Shown here one piece after another: positions 11,120 to 23,848 of a stretch of DNA of 64,000 bases. Each line of letters begins with the position of its first letter. The first letter of the stretch is position 1. Below the pieces are notes generated by a model, which saw nothing but the letters and a program-made list of their open reading frames with translations, searched no databases and was not told where the DNA came from. The DNA lies in the NCBI GenBank assembly GCA_033239125.1, contig BSWB01000005.1, positions 51,134,993 through 51,198,992 of the forward strand, given 5' to 3'. This DNA is from Fagopyrum homotropicum (taxonomy: Eukaryota > Streptophyta > Magnoliopsida > Caryophyllales > Polygonaceae). The translations under genes and the position numbers were made by a program.

Positions 11120-12364
11120 CCGTTCGTTGACAATATTGCAACAAGAACCCCGTCAACGATGAGAGAAAGACTCGTATTATTAACCAAGCAACGAGAGTGG
11201 AAGAGATTCTCGCGTTGATCAATAAGAATATGCTCTTTAACAGCCAAAATATGACGAGAAACAAGAGCGAATTTACGGGGTTGTGCTGGGCCGCAAGCAA
11301 GCTCGTCATCACAAGGTTCCATGCCAAAAAGTGGGTCGGTATCATGGTCATCCTCAATAATGATATCATCGTCATGTTGACCATCGTCGTCCTCGAAATA
11401 TGTTGGGTCGGCAAACAAGACCCGTTTGGTGTTTAGGCAATCACGTTGTACATGGCCAAAACCGCTACACTTGTAGCGCACGGGCTCCCTAGGGCGAGCC
11501 GCCGGTGAGGGTCCTTGTTGACCTCGAGAGGAAGGCGCCAGTGCTGGGCCACTATTTGGTGCCTTCTCGGTACCCGTTTGCCTATTGGAAGGACCCGTCC
11601 GTTGGGTCCCTTTAGAAGCGTGGGGATCTGTAGGACTAGGCGCATCTCGAGAACGTGTGTTAGACGAATAAAGATATGGACTCGAGGAAGAGGTATACCT
11701 AGAATACCGCGGTGTTTCGAGTTGTTGCTTATATAGCTTCATGGCGGCATGACATAATGCTCCCAAATCCTTGAATGGGATGATCTCGAGTGGCCGCCGG
11801 ATGGAAGCATTAAGCCCACTCATGAACTTGGTGTGGAGGGCGGAGGGGGAGGCCGAGACGCCGGCCTTAATGTGCATGTCCTCAAGTTTAGCCAAGTAAG
11901 CAACCGGAGTGAGGTTGCCTTGCTTGAACTCGGCAATTTGCAACCGCATATCATTCTTAAAGTCCTCGGGCACGTACTTCTTGGTCATGCAATAGAGCAA
12001 TTGTTCAAATGTCTCAATCAGTGCCCATCCTCGCCTCTCTTGGGTGAACTCATACCGGTTTCACCAAGACTTCGCATCTCCTTCAAAGTAAAGATTTGCC
12101 GCCTCGATTTTCTCGTATTCCTCCTCATAATGACAATGTTTTAATGCTCGTTTCATATCCTGCGCCCAATCAAGAAAAACACACGGATCATATTCACCAT
12201 GAAAGGTAGGGAACTTAACCTTACCTTCCCTACGAGCTCGGTAGGGGTCCAAGCGGGGCGGTGGAATGTAGGCATCATCGGCACGGGCTCGCCGGTGGCC
12301 GCCATGAGGCCGTTGGCGCCCATGAACGGGTGGGGCCTGCCTAGGTGGATTTGGGGGAGGCAAC
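11113..12364 (-). pseudogene. gag: E2 gag, cut by the Athila A insertion
   Basis: Capsid-type region with YRARREGKVKFPTFHGEYDP, FLDWAQDMKRAL and NLYFEGDAKSW (12363-12061), then YVPEDFKNDMRLQIAEFKQG, a Pro/Ser-rich linker, and one CX2C-type knuckle remnant (KCSGFGHVQRDC, with the first Cys of the CCHC probably changed). The in-frame TGA at 12061-12063 falls where a tryptophan is expected. The reading frame ends abruptly at 12364, where the Athila A LTR starts. The missing N-terminus is probably the fragment at 33045-33127. Confidence 0.88.
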
Positions 12365-14125
12365 TGTTCGCCCCTAAAGGTGTGTGCAAATAAGCTTTAA
12401 ATTTATAAAACTAGAATCAAGCAGCGAACCCGCAGTGTACGGATCGACGTAGTTAAGCAAGAATTCCAGAGTATCGAACACAGGGATTTGGGTGGGAACA
12501 AATTCGATTGCAGATTATCAAGCGAGTAAATATGAGAGTTTTGCAAATATTGGGAAAACAACAATCCTAAAGATCCAAGTATCCAGCTGTGGCAATCGAT
12601 TCAAGATATACTTAATGATATAAAGACAGAGTTGAGATATGCAAAGGTATACCAAAGTAAGGTAATCGTACGGTGAAGTTCCAAAAACCTTATGTAACTC
12701 ACCTACAAGAAACTCTCTATACAGGTTGTTGAGGCTCAATATAGAAAGGTTTTAAAGGAAAGAATTAATGTCAAATACCCAAACTTATAATCCAAGGATC
12801 GAGACTTAACTAAACCGATTACGGTTATGACACTCACAATCGAGGTAGAGGTTGTTGAGGCTTCACTACCACCTAGAAAAGACAAGTCTAAACTAAGTTA
12901 AAGCAAATCTTTAACTTTGAATCAAAGTAAAAGCAAGTTCGTAGACTTAAGGGAAATCACGGTTAGTTCTTGAGGTTCCACGGCCGTGGACTCAAGAACA
13001 GGCCGTAATTTAGGGTTCGTCGGCGATTCTCTCTAACTCTCAGGGTCTAATCTGTTTGCGATCGATCTATCATCATCTAAGCCACAACTATCAACCCTTC
13101 ACCTTAGAATTGTTAAGGGTTTTTAGCCAATAACAGTCATGTTGATATCGATTCAAGAATTAAAAGATAAAAAGATGAAAACTTTCAACAACTTTTAATA
13201 ATCTTCAAACCAATCTCAAAGTCACAATCAGGAACGAGTGTTGTCAAAAGATTCACAATAAAGTAAACAATCACAACCTTTAGGAAAGAAGGGAAAACGG
13301 GATGTCAATCCGTTTTCCGAATCAAACCTAAACAAGAAGAGAGATCTTCTTGCAAAATCTTCCAAAAGCTTCGATCTTCCGCCAATCCGGAGATCTCCAC
13401 AGCAATCTCCACCAAAAGTGCGAGATTAGGGCAATTCCCCGATGCGAACTTCAATCTCCAATGAGATAAGCAATGCTCCTAAGCGATGATGAAAATACCT
13501 AGCACCGATGAATGCCGCTAAGCGAAGATGGCGGGTGTAAGCGGGCATGACGGAATCTTGCTTCGTCCGTCTTTTTATACGGCAAGATAAAATATCGGCC
13601 CGGCCCAATCTTCAAAAGATCGTGGCTTCAAAGTGTGGCGAAAAGATTTGCCAAGATCACGGTCGTGGAAGTTCCTACGACCGTAATTTAGGGCGTGGAT
13701 TAGGTCACGGTTTGTACCATATATTCCACGGCCGTAATAGTTACTGGAATGCATCACGCCTCTCTTGCAAGATTCCACGGCCGTGGAACTAAACGTGGTT
13801 TGTAGTACGGCCGTATTTTAGAGCGTGGTTTAGGGCAAGAACGTGATTCTTCCCTAGCCTCGTGCACTCCTCAAGCTAAAACTCCAATTTGCTTCCTAAG
13901 AATGTCCTCAATCTATTGACATATCAAATCAACTCTTCTTTGCTCGATTCCGTTCGGAAATAGCTCCAAATCACCTATAATCAACATAGAACTAGTGTAG
14001 ACATCCATATCGACAATATAGGTAATACTAGCTCACATATGCACAAAGTTCAATCAAAGACTATCAATATGAATCAAATACGTTTAGAAAACGTGCCTAA
14101 AATATCACAATATTTCATGCTAACA
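12365..14125 (-). repeat. Athila A 3' LTR
   Basis: Plus-strand TGTTCGCCCC to ATGCTAACA, so the element-sense ends are TGTTAGC...GCGAACA. It carries two perfect CCACGGCCGTGG palindromes (12978-12989, 13775-13786) plus several half sites such as ACGGCCGTAAT. A probable TATA box in element sense, TATAAAAAG, lies at 13571-13579. The conserved U5 block GAACCCGCAGTGTAC starts near 12427. Short open frames inside are repeated identically in the other LTR and are not genes. Confidence 0.93.
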
Positions 14126-15472
14126 AATAACCCCATACTTAACACTTGCTTGTCCCTAAGCAAGGTCTTTCAAAAAGCTTTAAACAAGAGTTAGGATGAA
14201 ATATGTGTACCTTTTTTTAGATGAATATGCCTTCTAAAGAATAGATTATTCTCAAACCTTGCTTCAATTGTTTATCAAACTTTCACATACTCAATCAAAG
14301 GGTAAAAAGCAAAGAAAATTCATGAATCAATGCAACTTCTAAACAAGCATCATAACCTTTAAACATTATCAAAATCAATCATAAGAAACTTCAATTTAGA
14401 TCACCAAGTCATATAACATTCTTTTGATCTTTAAGGACTTCCAAAGAAGAGGTTTAGAATGTGGAAGGGAAGGGAGAACTTTAAGGGAAAGTGGTGCATG
14501 AATCCGGGAAAGTGGACAACTACCTTCTTCTTCTTATGCGGTTCCCGCAACACTTCACTTAGAGCTTCGCTCTCTTCTTTTCATTTTTTCGACTTTACTT
14601 TTGGAGTTATGGATAGAAGTGCACAAAAACCGAAGCCTAGGAAATCGGCGTTTCTCAATTTTTCAAGAGATGCCTCAAACCCTTAGCGCACATACCATAA
14701 TCCGCTAGGAATATCGCTCAATCCGACTTTGGCAAGACACAAACACCCGGCTATGTGAATGGTGCCGAGTTACTCATCATCATGATTGACTTCCCCAAAC
14801 CTATAATTTCTTTCTATTCCTTTGAATGCAAAGTATTTCTTTCATGGCCCTCCCACATCAAACATGCCTTTTTCTCATTCACTTCTCCAAATCCCCGGAT
14901 AGGTAAAGGAGGCTAATATTTCAATGAGGAGCTAGATGATCAAAGAAAGAAGAAAGAAAGTATCGAATTGCCTTAATCATTTCAACAAGAAGTATAGGAA
15001 CTTATAACGTGATTTCAACTTCAATTTCCTAGCATGATTTAGGTAACATAATCACATTATGAAACTTGCAAAAGAGGTATAATTCATTCATTCAAATTCT
15101 TTTCAATTCACAATCCTTTTAAGCATGCAATTGTCATCAAACTCAATTCACAAGTAGTGATTATCATGGAAATCATCTCAATTCATTAGAAGCTCAAAAT
15201 TTTCAAAATTTTTCAATTTTTATGGGTTTTTCAAGTCAATTTTCATGCAATGCAATAAGGAAACGTGCAACACCTAATGAACATGCAACGATAGTCTCAA
15301 ATGAAAGCGAACATAGTAAGTAGAGTTATTACAAACTTTTTAGTACATCCCACCCCATACTTAGGATGAACATTGTCCCTAATGTTCAAAAAGAAAGAAA
15401 GAAAAGAAGAAAAGAAAAAGAAACTCACAAAGTGGTGGCGGGAATGTCTAAAACGAACGGTCGTGCATCAAA
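14126..15472 (-). other. Athila A 3' UTR with polypurine tract and conserved hairpin
   Basis: Non-coding stretch between the third ORF and the 3' LTR. Element-sense AAGTATGGGGTTATT touches the LTR (14126-14140) and is the likely polypurine tract. A second copy of the same core, plus-strand ACCCCATACTT, stands at 15352-15362 just after the ORF. A 50-base block at 14727-14776, followed by TCCCCAAACCTATA, is shared with Athila C at 49965-50014 although the surroundings differ. The rest is AT-rich. Confidence 0.75.
14727..14776 (-). other. Conserved 3' UTR hairpin, Athila A copy
   Basis: Element-sense arms GGCAC (plus 14762-14766) and GUGUC (plus 14736-14740) can pair with one G-U wobble and a loop of 21 bases. 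The same block in Athila C has GGCAC/GUGCC. The one substitution in the stem keeps pairing in element RNA but not in the opposite strand. Confidence 0.55.
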
Positions 15473-17044
15473 TCACTGCGGCGGTGGTGGAGGCGGGAAT
15501 ATGGAGAAACTCGGATCATAGAACCGCCCAAACTGCTGGCGGTAGACGTCCCTCATCATGTGGTCAAGGTCGTCTAAACGTCCGTCTCTAGCATCCGCCC
15601 GGATCTCTAACGCTCCTACTCTCTCTGAAAGTCCGGTAGCCCAATCCGGCATCTGCTCGTACCATCCTGGGGCCTGACTGTACCATGCTGGGGCGTCGGA
15701 TGGTGCTGGTGCTGGTGGTGGTGCTGCTGGCTGCTCCGTGGACCAAGGAGGGGGAATGCCATACCATGTGGGGGGTGTGGTCATCCACGTAGGCCTCTCA
15801 CTCACGCTAGCGCGGCGAGATGACGAGCCTGAAGCTCTAGCTGGACGTGGTGAACGTCTAGGTACATCTGGGGCCGCCTCCGGCTGATCCGGAAACGTGC
15901 CAAACTCCTCCTCAGCTACTCCTCCACTCTCAAACTGATCTCCCATATCCTCCTCCTCGACAACCGGTGGTGGGACGTAAGGGGGAGCTACTATCCTGTT
16001 TGCATGCATCGCAGCGAACGTCTCCTTCCAATTATGGCGTCCCGCCATAATGGAATACTCCGGCAGCCACTCTATACCCCTACCTGTCCTACTCTCCCAA
16101 GGCATGCCCGCATAAGGCGGACCTCCATGTGTGGGGAAGATGAGACCCCTAACCATGAATACATGTAGCCCTAAAGGAACGGCCGGTATGCGGGTGCAAA
16201 CAGAAAAATCCACACCAAAACTCCTAGCAATGTGGGTAACTATCCCACCATACCCGATGTTCCCCTTCTTCTTGTTCTTGAGCTTGCTCATCGTAGCAGC
16301 CAAGAGAGTAGCACAATCTGCACGGCATCCATAAAGCATACAATAGAGCAAGAATAGCTCATCCGTCTTAATCTTTTGGGGCGTCTCCGTCCTAGGAAAG
16401 AGACACTCCGAAAGAACACGGTGAGCTATCTTCAAGGCTAGATGGTACATCAATCTAGCCTTGGTGTCAGCGGGCTGCCAGCGGTCCTCGCTAGCATAAA
16501 CCATAGCAACTTCCTCCCAAAAATCCTTGGGGTAAACTCCACTCGGGAATCGACCATTGAAGGTCTCATGAAATCCAAAAATAGTCCCAAACTCAACAAT
16601 ACTCAAATGGTAGTCTCTTTCCATGAGACGGAAGGAGACGGTCCTATCTACGTGGCTGTGCTCAAAGGAGGTCACAACCTCCCGTGTAATCTCCTCATAT
16701 GCGTCTTCACGAATGTTCGTGAAGACAAGTAATCCGGCTCTATCCAAGAGCCATGTAAGGTCGTCAACAATGTTGAGAGGAACTAGATCCTCCAACAACA
16801 AGTATCTAGGGCCAATCACTGCCCTCTCCGTGATCCTCTCAAATGCAGCAAGATGGTTCTCATGTATGGTCGGGACTCTAGGGTGAGGGGGTGAAGATGG
16901 AGGTGAAGGTGAGGATGGAAGTGAAGGTGAAGAGGTTGGTGGTGCCCTAGAGGATGAGGAGGAGGAGGGATTGCCTTTCCTTTTCTTATTCTGCTCACCC
17001 TTCTTCTCTTTTATCCTTCCCGACATTCTCCTTACAAAATCCAT
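15473..17044 (-). CDS. Athila third ORF, 523 residues, intact (ATHILA ORF-1-like)
   Basis: Uninterrupted frame of 523 codons from ATG at 17044 to stop at 15473, in the position after pol where env-like genes of Athila elements sit. Residues 1-30 are strongly basic (IKEKKGEQNKKRKGN), 31-60 are Ser/Pro-rich, and about 65-340 form a conserved globular region with RYLLLEDLVPLN, IVEFGTIFGFHETFNGRFP and KTDELFLLYCMLYGCRADC. The C-terminal third is acidic then Pro-rich, ending in a possible helix (SERVGALEIRADARDGRLDD). I see no signal peptide and no membrane segment, so a classical envelope role is not supported; a basic head suggests nucleic-acid binding. The globular part resembles the Arabidopsis retrotransposon ORF-1 (ATHILA) family from memory. 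B keeps a fragment of the same protein at 25691-26074. Confidence 0.75.
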   Translation of the reverse strand: MDFVRRMSGRIKEKKGEQNKKRKGNPSSSSSSRAPPTSSPSLPSSPSPPSSPPHPRVPTIHENHLAAFERITERAVIGPRYLLLEDLVPLNIVDDLTWLLDRAGLLVFTNIREDAYEEITREVVTSFEHSHVDRTVSFRLMERDYHLSIVEFGTIFGFHETFNGRFPSGVYPKDFWEEVAMVYASEDRWQPADTKARLMYHLALKIAHRVLSECLFPRTETPQKIKTDELFLLYCMLYGCRADCATLLAATMSKLKNKKKGNIGYGGIVTHIARSFGVDFSVCTRIPAVPLGLHVFMVRGLIFPTHGGPPYAGMPWESRTGRGIEWLPEYSIMAGRHNWKETFAAMHANRIVAPPYVPPPVVEEEDMGDQFESGGVAEEEFGTFPDQPEAAPDVPRRSPRPARASGSSSRRASVSERPTWMTTPPTWYGIPPPWSTEQPAAPPPAPAPSDAPAWYSQAPGWYEQMPDWATGLSERVGALEIRADARDGRLDDLDHMMRDVYRQQFGRFYDPSFSIFPPPPPPQ

Positions 17045-17873
17045 TCTGCACTAAAATTACGGTCTGTTCTTCAAGAATTACGGCCGTGGTTTACCCAGAG
17101 ACCGTGGTTCGTCTCAGAATTTAACGAATCTCAGCAAATTCACAAGCAATCACCACAACAAGCAGTCCTAGTCTAATTCCTTCCAGTCTCTATCAGTTCT
17201 TCCTAAAAATCTATAGCAAAAACGAATCAAATTGGTGAGAATCAAGAAGAAAGAATAAACCTCTTTTTCGGATTGAAAAATCCGAAATGCGAGTTTGTTG
17301 ATGAATTTCCGTTCGATTCGTCTCTTGGATGTTGTTTGTGGTTGAATTTGCTGCAGTTTGGGAAGAAGAATCGTTAAAAACGATTAAGAAACAAAGATTT
17401 TGAGGAGGTCGTGGTGTTTCGACACTTAGGTCGTGGAAAGAGGGGTTTTTGGGATGTATTTGTGAAGAATGTGGTCTCATATAGTCGCAGGCAAAATTTT
17501 AAAAATCACGGTCTGTCGGGGTGTTCCATGGCCGTGGAAATGTACGGAACCGTGGTTTTGGTGATTTTTCAAAGGCCTTTGGGAATTACGGCCACTGTAG
17601 CTATGACGACCGTAATTTAGACCGTGGAACCTTCTGTAAAGCTTCAAAGTCCAAATTTCGTCACTCCTCTTCAACATCATCCTTCTCTTTTCCTTTTCCA
17701 TCGGTCCTACATCCAAAAACACGAACATACTGGAAGAAATCGAGGCAAAAACAAAGCAAAAACGTCTATTCTAAGCTAAACTATAAATCGAAAACAAAAA
17801 CAAAAATGCAATACCTTGGGTTGCCTCCCAAGAAGCGCTTTGTTTAAGGTCCGTAGCTAGACCAATCTCGCAC
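17045..17873 (-). other. Athila A spacer between pol and third ORF, rich in CGGCCG motif variants
   Basis: No supported gene. It contains dense half and full variants of the family motif: ACGGCCGTGG near 17089, CATGGCCGTGG near 17526, and TTACGG and ACCGTGG forms between 17400 and 17640. The 3' end of pol overlaps at 17874. The same interval in B (26075-26750) carries CCTCGGTCGAGG instead. Confidence 0.7.
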
Positions 17874-20800
17874 TTATTCGAGTGCGGTAGGTGCAAAATC
17901 CTCAGCTTGGAGTTCCAGCGTATACTTCTTGAGTCGTTGGCCGTTCACCTTAAAACTTCCGCTCGCTTCACCCCATACTTCAACTGCACCATGGGGGAAA
18001 ATACGCTTAATTAGAAAAGGTCCGGTCCAACGGGATTTAAGTTTACCTGGAAAGAGGCGAAGTCTTGAATTAAAGAGGAGAACTTGATCTCCTTCTTTGA
18101 AGTCCTTTGGAATGATATGCTTATCATGCCAACGCTTTGCTCTTTCCTTGTAGATCTTAGCGTTTTCATAGGCGTTCAAGCGGAGTTCATCCAGCTCATT
18201 GATGTCGAGGAGGCGCTTCTCTCCCGCTTCCTTCATGCCGAAATTTAGCCACTTGATAGCCCAAAACGCTTTGTGTTCTAACTCCACCGGCAAGTGACAA
18301 GACTTCCCATACACAAGATTGTATGGTGTGGTTCCTATGGGAGTCTTGTACGCAGTCCGGTATGCCCATAATGCATCATCTAGCTTCAAGGACCAATCCT
18401 TCCTAGTCATTGAAACCGTCTTTTCTAGAATTCCTTTGATCTCCCTATTTGAGATCTCAACTTGTCCACTAGTTTGTGGATGATAAGGGGTAGCGATCTT
18501 GTGAGTAACCCCATACTTAGCTAGAAGAGCTTCAAAGCGACGGGCTATGAAGTGAGAACCTCCATCACTAATGATCGTCCTTGGTGTTCCAAATCGCGGA
18601 AAGATGGTCTTGTTGAAGAACTTAACCACCACCATGGCATCATTTGTGGGAGAGGCAATTGCTTTCACCCATCTAGAAATGTAATCTACCGCCAATAGTA
18701 TGTATTAGTTTCCACAAGAAGATGGGAATGGTCCCATGAAATTGACTCCCCAAACGTCGAAAATCTCCACCTCTTGGATGTTGTTGAGGGGCATCTCGTT
18801 CCTTCTAGAAATATTGCCTGTTCTTTGACATGCATCGCAGCAAGAAACAAAGGATTGCACATCTCTAAATAAAGTAGGCCAAAAGAATCCAGATTGCAAT
18901 ACCTTTGCGCTAGTCTTGTTCGAACTAGCGTGTCCTCCACAAGGTAGTGAATGAAAATGGCGGATGACACTTTGCATCTCATCTTCCGGCACACATCGCC
19001 GAATGACGCCATCCGGACCTCTCTTAAAGAGGAGAGGCTCGTTCCAATAGTATTCCCGGACGTCCTTAAAGAACTTCTTCCTTTGTGCGTAGGATAGTCC
19101 GGGCGGTATCTCCTGGCAAACCAAATAGTTAACAAAATCAGCAAACCATGGTTCGTTACCTTTGGAGATCACATCGATGCACTCCTCTATGATATGTAGG
19201 TGTTCGTCCGGAAAGGAGTCATTAATGGGTAGATGGTCGTCCTCTAGATGTGTTAGACGACTCAAATGATCCGCAACAGAATTTTCTGAACCTTTCTTGT
19301 CGCGGATCTCAAGATCGAATTCTTGTAGGAGAAGAATCCATCTAATCAGCCTTGGCTTCGCATCTTTCTTCGCAAGGAGGTACCGGATCGCAGCATGATC
19401 CGTGTAGACAATCACCTTTGCACCTACAAGATAAGAGCGAAACTTGTCAATAGCGTAGACAATGGCTAGAAATTCTTTCTCGGTGGTGGCGTAGTTGAGC
19501 TGCGCTTCGTCTAGCGTCTTGCTAGCATAGTATATGGCATGGGTTCGCCCTTCCTTTTGTTGTCCAAGAACAGCTCCAATTGCTACGTCACTAGCGTCGC
19601 ACATAATCTCGAAGGGGAGAGTCCAATCCGGAGGTTGGATAATAGGTGCTGAAATTAGAGCTTGCCGAATGGTGTTAAACGCATCCAGACATTCCTGCAA
19701 AAACTCAAAAACTGCATCCTTCATCAATAGATTAGTGAGAGGTTTTGATATCTTAGAAAAGTCCTTAATGAAACGTCTATAGAATCCAGCATGTCCTAGG
19801 AAACTTCTTATCCCTTTCACCGAAATTGGGGGAGGAAGTTTCTCTATGGTCTCTATCTTAGCCTTGTCTACCTCTATCCCTCTACTAGAGACTAAGTGAC
19901 CTAATACAATTCCTTCCTTAACCATGAATTGACACTTCTCCCAATTAAGAACTAGATTAGTGTCTTCACACCTTTGCAAAACAAGAGAAAGGTTAGAAAG
20001 GCAATCGTTGAAAGAGGAACCGTATACGGAGAAGTCGTCCATGAAGACTTCCATGATTTCCTCTACGTATTCGGAGAAGATGGCCATCATGCACCGTTGG
20101 AAGGTGGCTGGGGCGTTGCAAAGCCCGAATGGCATTCTCCTATAAGCAAACGTACCCCACGGGCACGTGAATGTGGTCTTCTCCTGATCGTCCGGATGTA
20201 TCGGAATCTGAAAGAAACCACTATAACCATCAAGGTAGCAAAAATATGAATGTTGTGCTAACCTTTCAAGCATTTGATCGATGAATGGCAATGGAAAGTG
20301 ATCCTTCCGCGTTGCGTTGTTGAGCTTGCGGTAGTCTATGCACATTCGCCATCCAGTCACGGTTCGGGTAGGAATGAGTTCGTTGTTCTTGTTGGTGATG
20401 ACCGTCATTCCTCCCTTCTTCGGAACTACTTGAACTGGACTCACCCACTTGCTATCGGAGATAGGATAGATGATACCTGCATCAAGAAGTTTAAGAATTT
20501 CCTTCTTGACAACCTCCTTCATGGTCAGATTCAACCGCCTTTGAGGTTGTCTTGAAGTTCTAAAGTCCTCCTCCATTAATATCTTATGCATACATAGGGA
20601 GGGTTTAATTCCTACTAAGTCCTCAATAGTATAGCCTATGGCTTTTCTATGTTTCCTAAGGACAATCATGAGCTGCTCATGTTCATCTATGCTCAGTTCG
20701 GAGCTAACAATAACCGGAAAGGTAGAATTAGATCCACGAAAAGCGTACCTTAGATGAGTAGGAAGCGGTTTGAGTTCCATCACTTTCGGAGCTTCCAATG

Positions 20801-23747
20801 ATCCTTGAGGAGCATCCGACGTTTCCTTAGAAGCTTCTAAGGGTGTTGAGTGAGTTGGAGAAGAATCAAAAGAAGTTGAAGAAGTATGCCGATCACCCTC
20901 TTCTATGGTCAGAATTACGGGCTCTCCATATGTTCCACGGCCGTGTAATCCCCTGGAATGGAGGTCGATATTGGTTGTGAAATCCACGGTCGTGGAATAC
21001 AGGGTATGACCGTGGATTCTAACATTCTCAGCCTCATCGTGGAGTTCCTCAAATTCCACTTCATGCATCTCTTCTTGTGCTTCTAAGGCTTCAATTGCCT
21101 CATTGCACTCTTCATCTTCCCATACATCTGTTAGACTCATAGTGATAACCTTTTGTAAAGGATCGTTAAAGAGAATCGCACTTACCTCCTCCCTAGACAA
21201 ACCTTCTTCGTCTTGGATATCGTAAATATCTTCATCAAAGATTGGCTCCTTCACTAGAGTGGAAAGAACGAACTCTACTTTCTCTTCTCCAATATCAAAA
21301 GCGAGTCTTCCATTCTTGCAATCGACCATGCAGCCGGAAGTTGCAAGAAACGGTCTTCCGAGTATGATCGGGACCGGACTATCTGCAGGAATGTCAAGCA
21401 CAACAAAATCAATGGGAACAAAGAATTTACCTAGCTTGACGGGGACGTCTTCTACAATGCCGACGGGGCGAGTGATGGATCGATCCGCCATGTACAACGT
21501 CATCTTCACCGGTTTAGGGTCGCCTAAACCGATCTTCCTGCACAATGCAAGTGGTATGATGCTCACACTTGCTCCTAGGTCACATAAAGCGTCATATGTG
21601 ACATCTCCTACTCCGATGGGAATGCAAAATGACCCCGGATCTTTCAACTTTGGGGGCATTTTTTCTTTCATGGTCTTGATGAGATCCGAAGAATCCGAAC
21701 TCATCTTGACCTCACCAAAATCTTCTAGCTTCCTCTTGTTGGAGAGGAGCTCCTTCAAGAACTTGCCATAAGCCGGCATACCTACAATAGCATCGATGAA
21801 GGGTATATTAATATGCAGCTTACTCATGAGTTCTATGAACTTACCGAATTGTTTGTCTAGGCGCGCTCGCGCTCTAGATTGAGGGAATGGTAGGGGAGGT
21901 TTGTAAGCTGGAGGAGGAACATAGGCATCTTCCTTCTCCTTCCCCTTTTCTTTTTCCTTCTCTATGGGGACTTCAACGAACGTAGGCTGCGGATCGGTGG
22001 TTGTCACTCCGCTCCTAGTTGTAATCGCCATCACCCTTCCCTTAGGGTTGTCCTCCGTCTTTCCTGGAAGCTTCCCTTGATTCCTAGGAACTTCCTCCGC
22101 GTGGTTGAACATTTGATTTTCCAAAACTTTTTGAGCTTTGTCAACTTTGGAAATTTGATCATCAACCTTATTGAAGCGGTTCTCCAATCCTTGAAGCTTT
22201 CCCAAAATCGTCTCCAGCATGGGATCGGGCTTCTCCTTTCCCGAAGTATTTCCTCCATTTGATGCTTGCCCCTGGCTTTTCAAAGGAGTAGAGGAAGAGG
22301 AAGGTGGAGTTAGTGAATTCGAATTGGAAGGATAAGGGTTACCGGGGTTTTGTTGATTGGAGCGCCAATTGTTGTTGTTTGAACCCCTATTGTTGTTCCA
22401 ATTGTTCCGGTTGTTGTTGTTTCCATTCCAATTGTTTCCATTCCGGTTGTTATTCCGGTTGTTGTTGTTGTTGCGGTTTGTATTATCACCGCCATTGTTG
22501 TTGCCCAAATAGCCAACATCCTTCTCTTGTTGCTTTGGAAAGTTGGTCTTGATAGTTTCCTTCAACTCCTTGATTTCATTGTTGAGGGAGAAAATCTGAT
22601 TTTGAGCTTCATGTGTGAGCTTTGCTCCTTGCTCCACACGATTTCCCTCCACTTTCCGGTGGGAATACTTCTCTATGACTCTTGCTTGCTTCTCGATGAA
22701 GTCCCAAGCGTCATCTTCTCTCATGTCCATGAACGTTCCACATGAGAGGGATTGGAGGTTGAATTGCGTTCCCGCATCCAGCCCCTTGTAGTAAATCTCC
22801 AGCAAGGCAAGCTTGGATATGCCATGATGAGGGCAATCCAAGAGCAAATCCTGAAACCTTTCCCAAGATTGAAACAAACTTTCGTTAGGTCTCATGGAAA
22901 AAGCATTAATCTTACCTCTAAGTTCCGCCGTTTTGGATGGCGGAAAGAATTTGGTGAGAAACTCCGCGGAAAGGTCTTCCCACGTGTCTAGTTTCCCATT
23001 AGGAAGAGCTTGATACCAAGATAACGCTTTCCCCTTCAAAGAGAAGAAGAAAGGTTTAAGCTTATAGCTGTTGGTAGTAGCGCTCTTCGGTCTCATTGTC
23101 TCCATCATACACTCAAAGTTTTGCAAGTGTTGGTGTGGAGATTCAGCGCTTGTCCCGCCAAATTGGTTTTGACGAACAAGAGTAATGACTTGAGGGTTGA
23201 AGCTAAACCCTTGCACATCTTCAGCATCGAAATTCACGCCCAAGCGGCGTGGTTGTTGTGTTGGATCCATCCGCTGGCCAAGAGTTCTTGGCTCATTATC
23301 CACACGTTCGACCCTCACATTCCTAGGCGGAATGCGGCGATTGGCAGCTCCTTGTGGATGGAAAGGATTCACCTTGATTGTGGGATCAATCTCCTCTAGC
23401 GGTGGCATGGAAGAATCACTATCATTGGCGGACGAGTGACTTCTTCTTCTAAACCTTGATCCTTTCCTTGAGGATTTCTTGCTTCCTTTATTCTTAAGGT
23501 CGCTCATCTCTACCCTCATTTGGAAGATCATGTCTTGTAGATTGTTAACTTGAGATTGATGACGATCCATCTCATCCTGGCGGAGGGTTTCATTCCATTG
23601 GAGTTGAGCTTCCTTCTCCGCTAACTCCGCTTGAAGGTCACGTTCGTGTCCTTCAGCCATCTTCTTTTCCTTGCGCTTTTGCCTTAAAGTTTTCTCTAGC
23701 TCTTGATCAAGAGGTAAGAGATCTTCGGTGTTCCTAGACCTGCGCAT
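17874..23747 (-). pseudogene. gag-pol: Athila A gag-pol with a single in-frame stop
   Basis: One frame of about 1957 codons from ATG at 23747 (MRRSRNTEDLLPLDQE) to the stop at 17874. Order: Gag with coiled-coil N-terminus and capsid-like core (LSWYQALPNGKLDTWEDLS), an Asn-rich tract near residues 420-475 and no zinc knuckle; protease with CDLGASVSIIP near residue 722; RT with MPFGLCNAPATFQ near 1200 and FMDDFSVYG near 1232; RNase H with CDASDVAIGAVLG and TDHAAIRYLL; integrase zinc finger (CGGH...CDAC); core and C-terminal domain. The only stop is TAA at 18705-18707 inside the integrase core. The first catalytic Asp of the integrase is Asn here (GVNFMGPF; C has GVDFMGPF), the other two positions (SDGG and QVEISNRE) being normal. 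The integrase therefore carries two lesions. Confidence 0.93.
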
Positions 23748-23824
23748 GCACTCAAAGTAATATCAAATAACGAGAGCAAGCTCCCAAGCTTGACAACCGG
23801 CTACCAAATTCGGCCGAAACCAAA

Positions 23825-23842
23825 TCCCCGGCAACGGCGCCA
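23825..23842 (-). other. Athila A primer binding site, tRNA-Asp type
   Basis: Minus-strand TGGCGCCGTTGCCGGGGA, the usual Athila primer site matching the 3' end of plant tRNA-Asp. It lies 6 bases inside the LTR edge at 23849. The same 18 bases occur in B, C and D. Confidence 0.93.
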
Positions 23843-23848
23843 AAAAAT

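Noticed and set aside
12360..12364. GCAAC as a target duplication of the Athila A/B cluster
   Set aside because: No matching GCAAC at the right junction, which is a filler-bearing break (33001-33044) rather than an LTR end.
12440..12500. GTTCGA-like words in Athila U5 as a polymerase III B box
   Set aside because: No paired A box at suitable distance and no tRNA-like fold; the conserved words are short.
13426..13792. Small frames in the Athila A LTR that recur identically at 24910-25276
   Set aside because: They recur because the LTR is duplicated; both strands are open over a motif-rich region and no family is recognised.
18705..23747. Plus-strand frames opposite the gag-pol ORFs, such as 170 codons at 21259-21771
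   Set aside because: Mirror frames of well-conserved minus-strand coding sequence; equivalents recur opposite B, C and D for the same reason.
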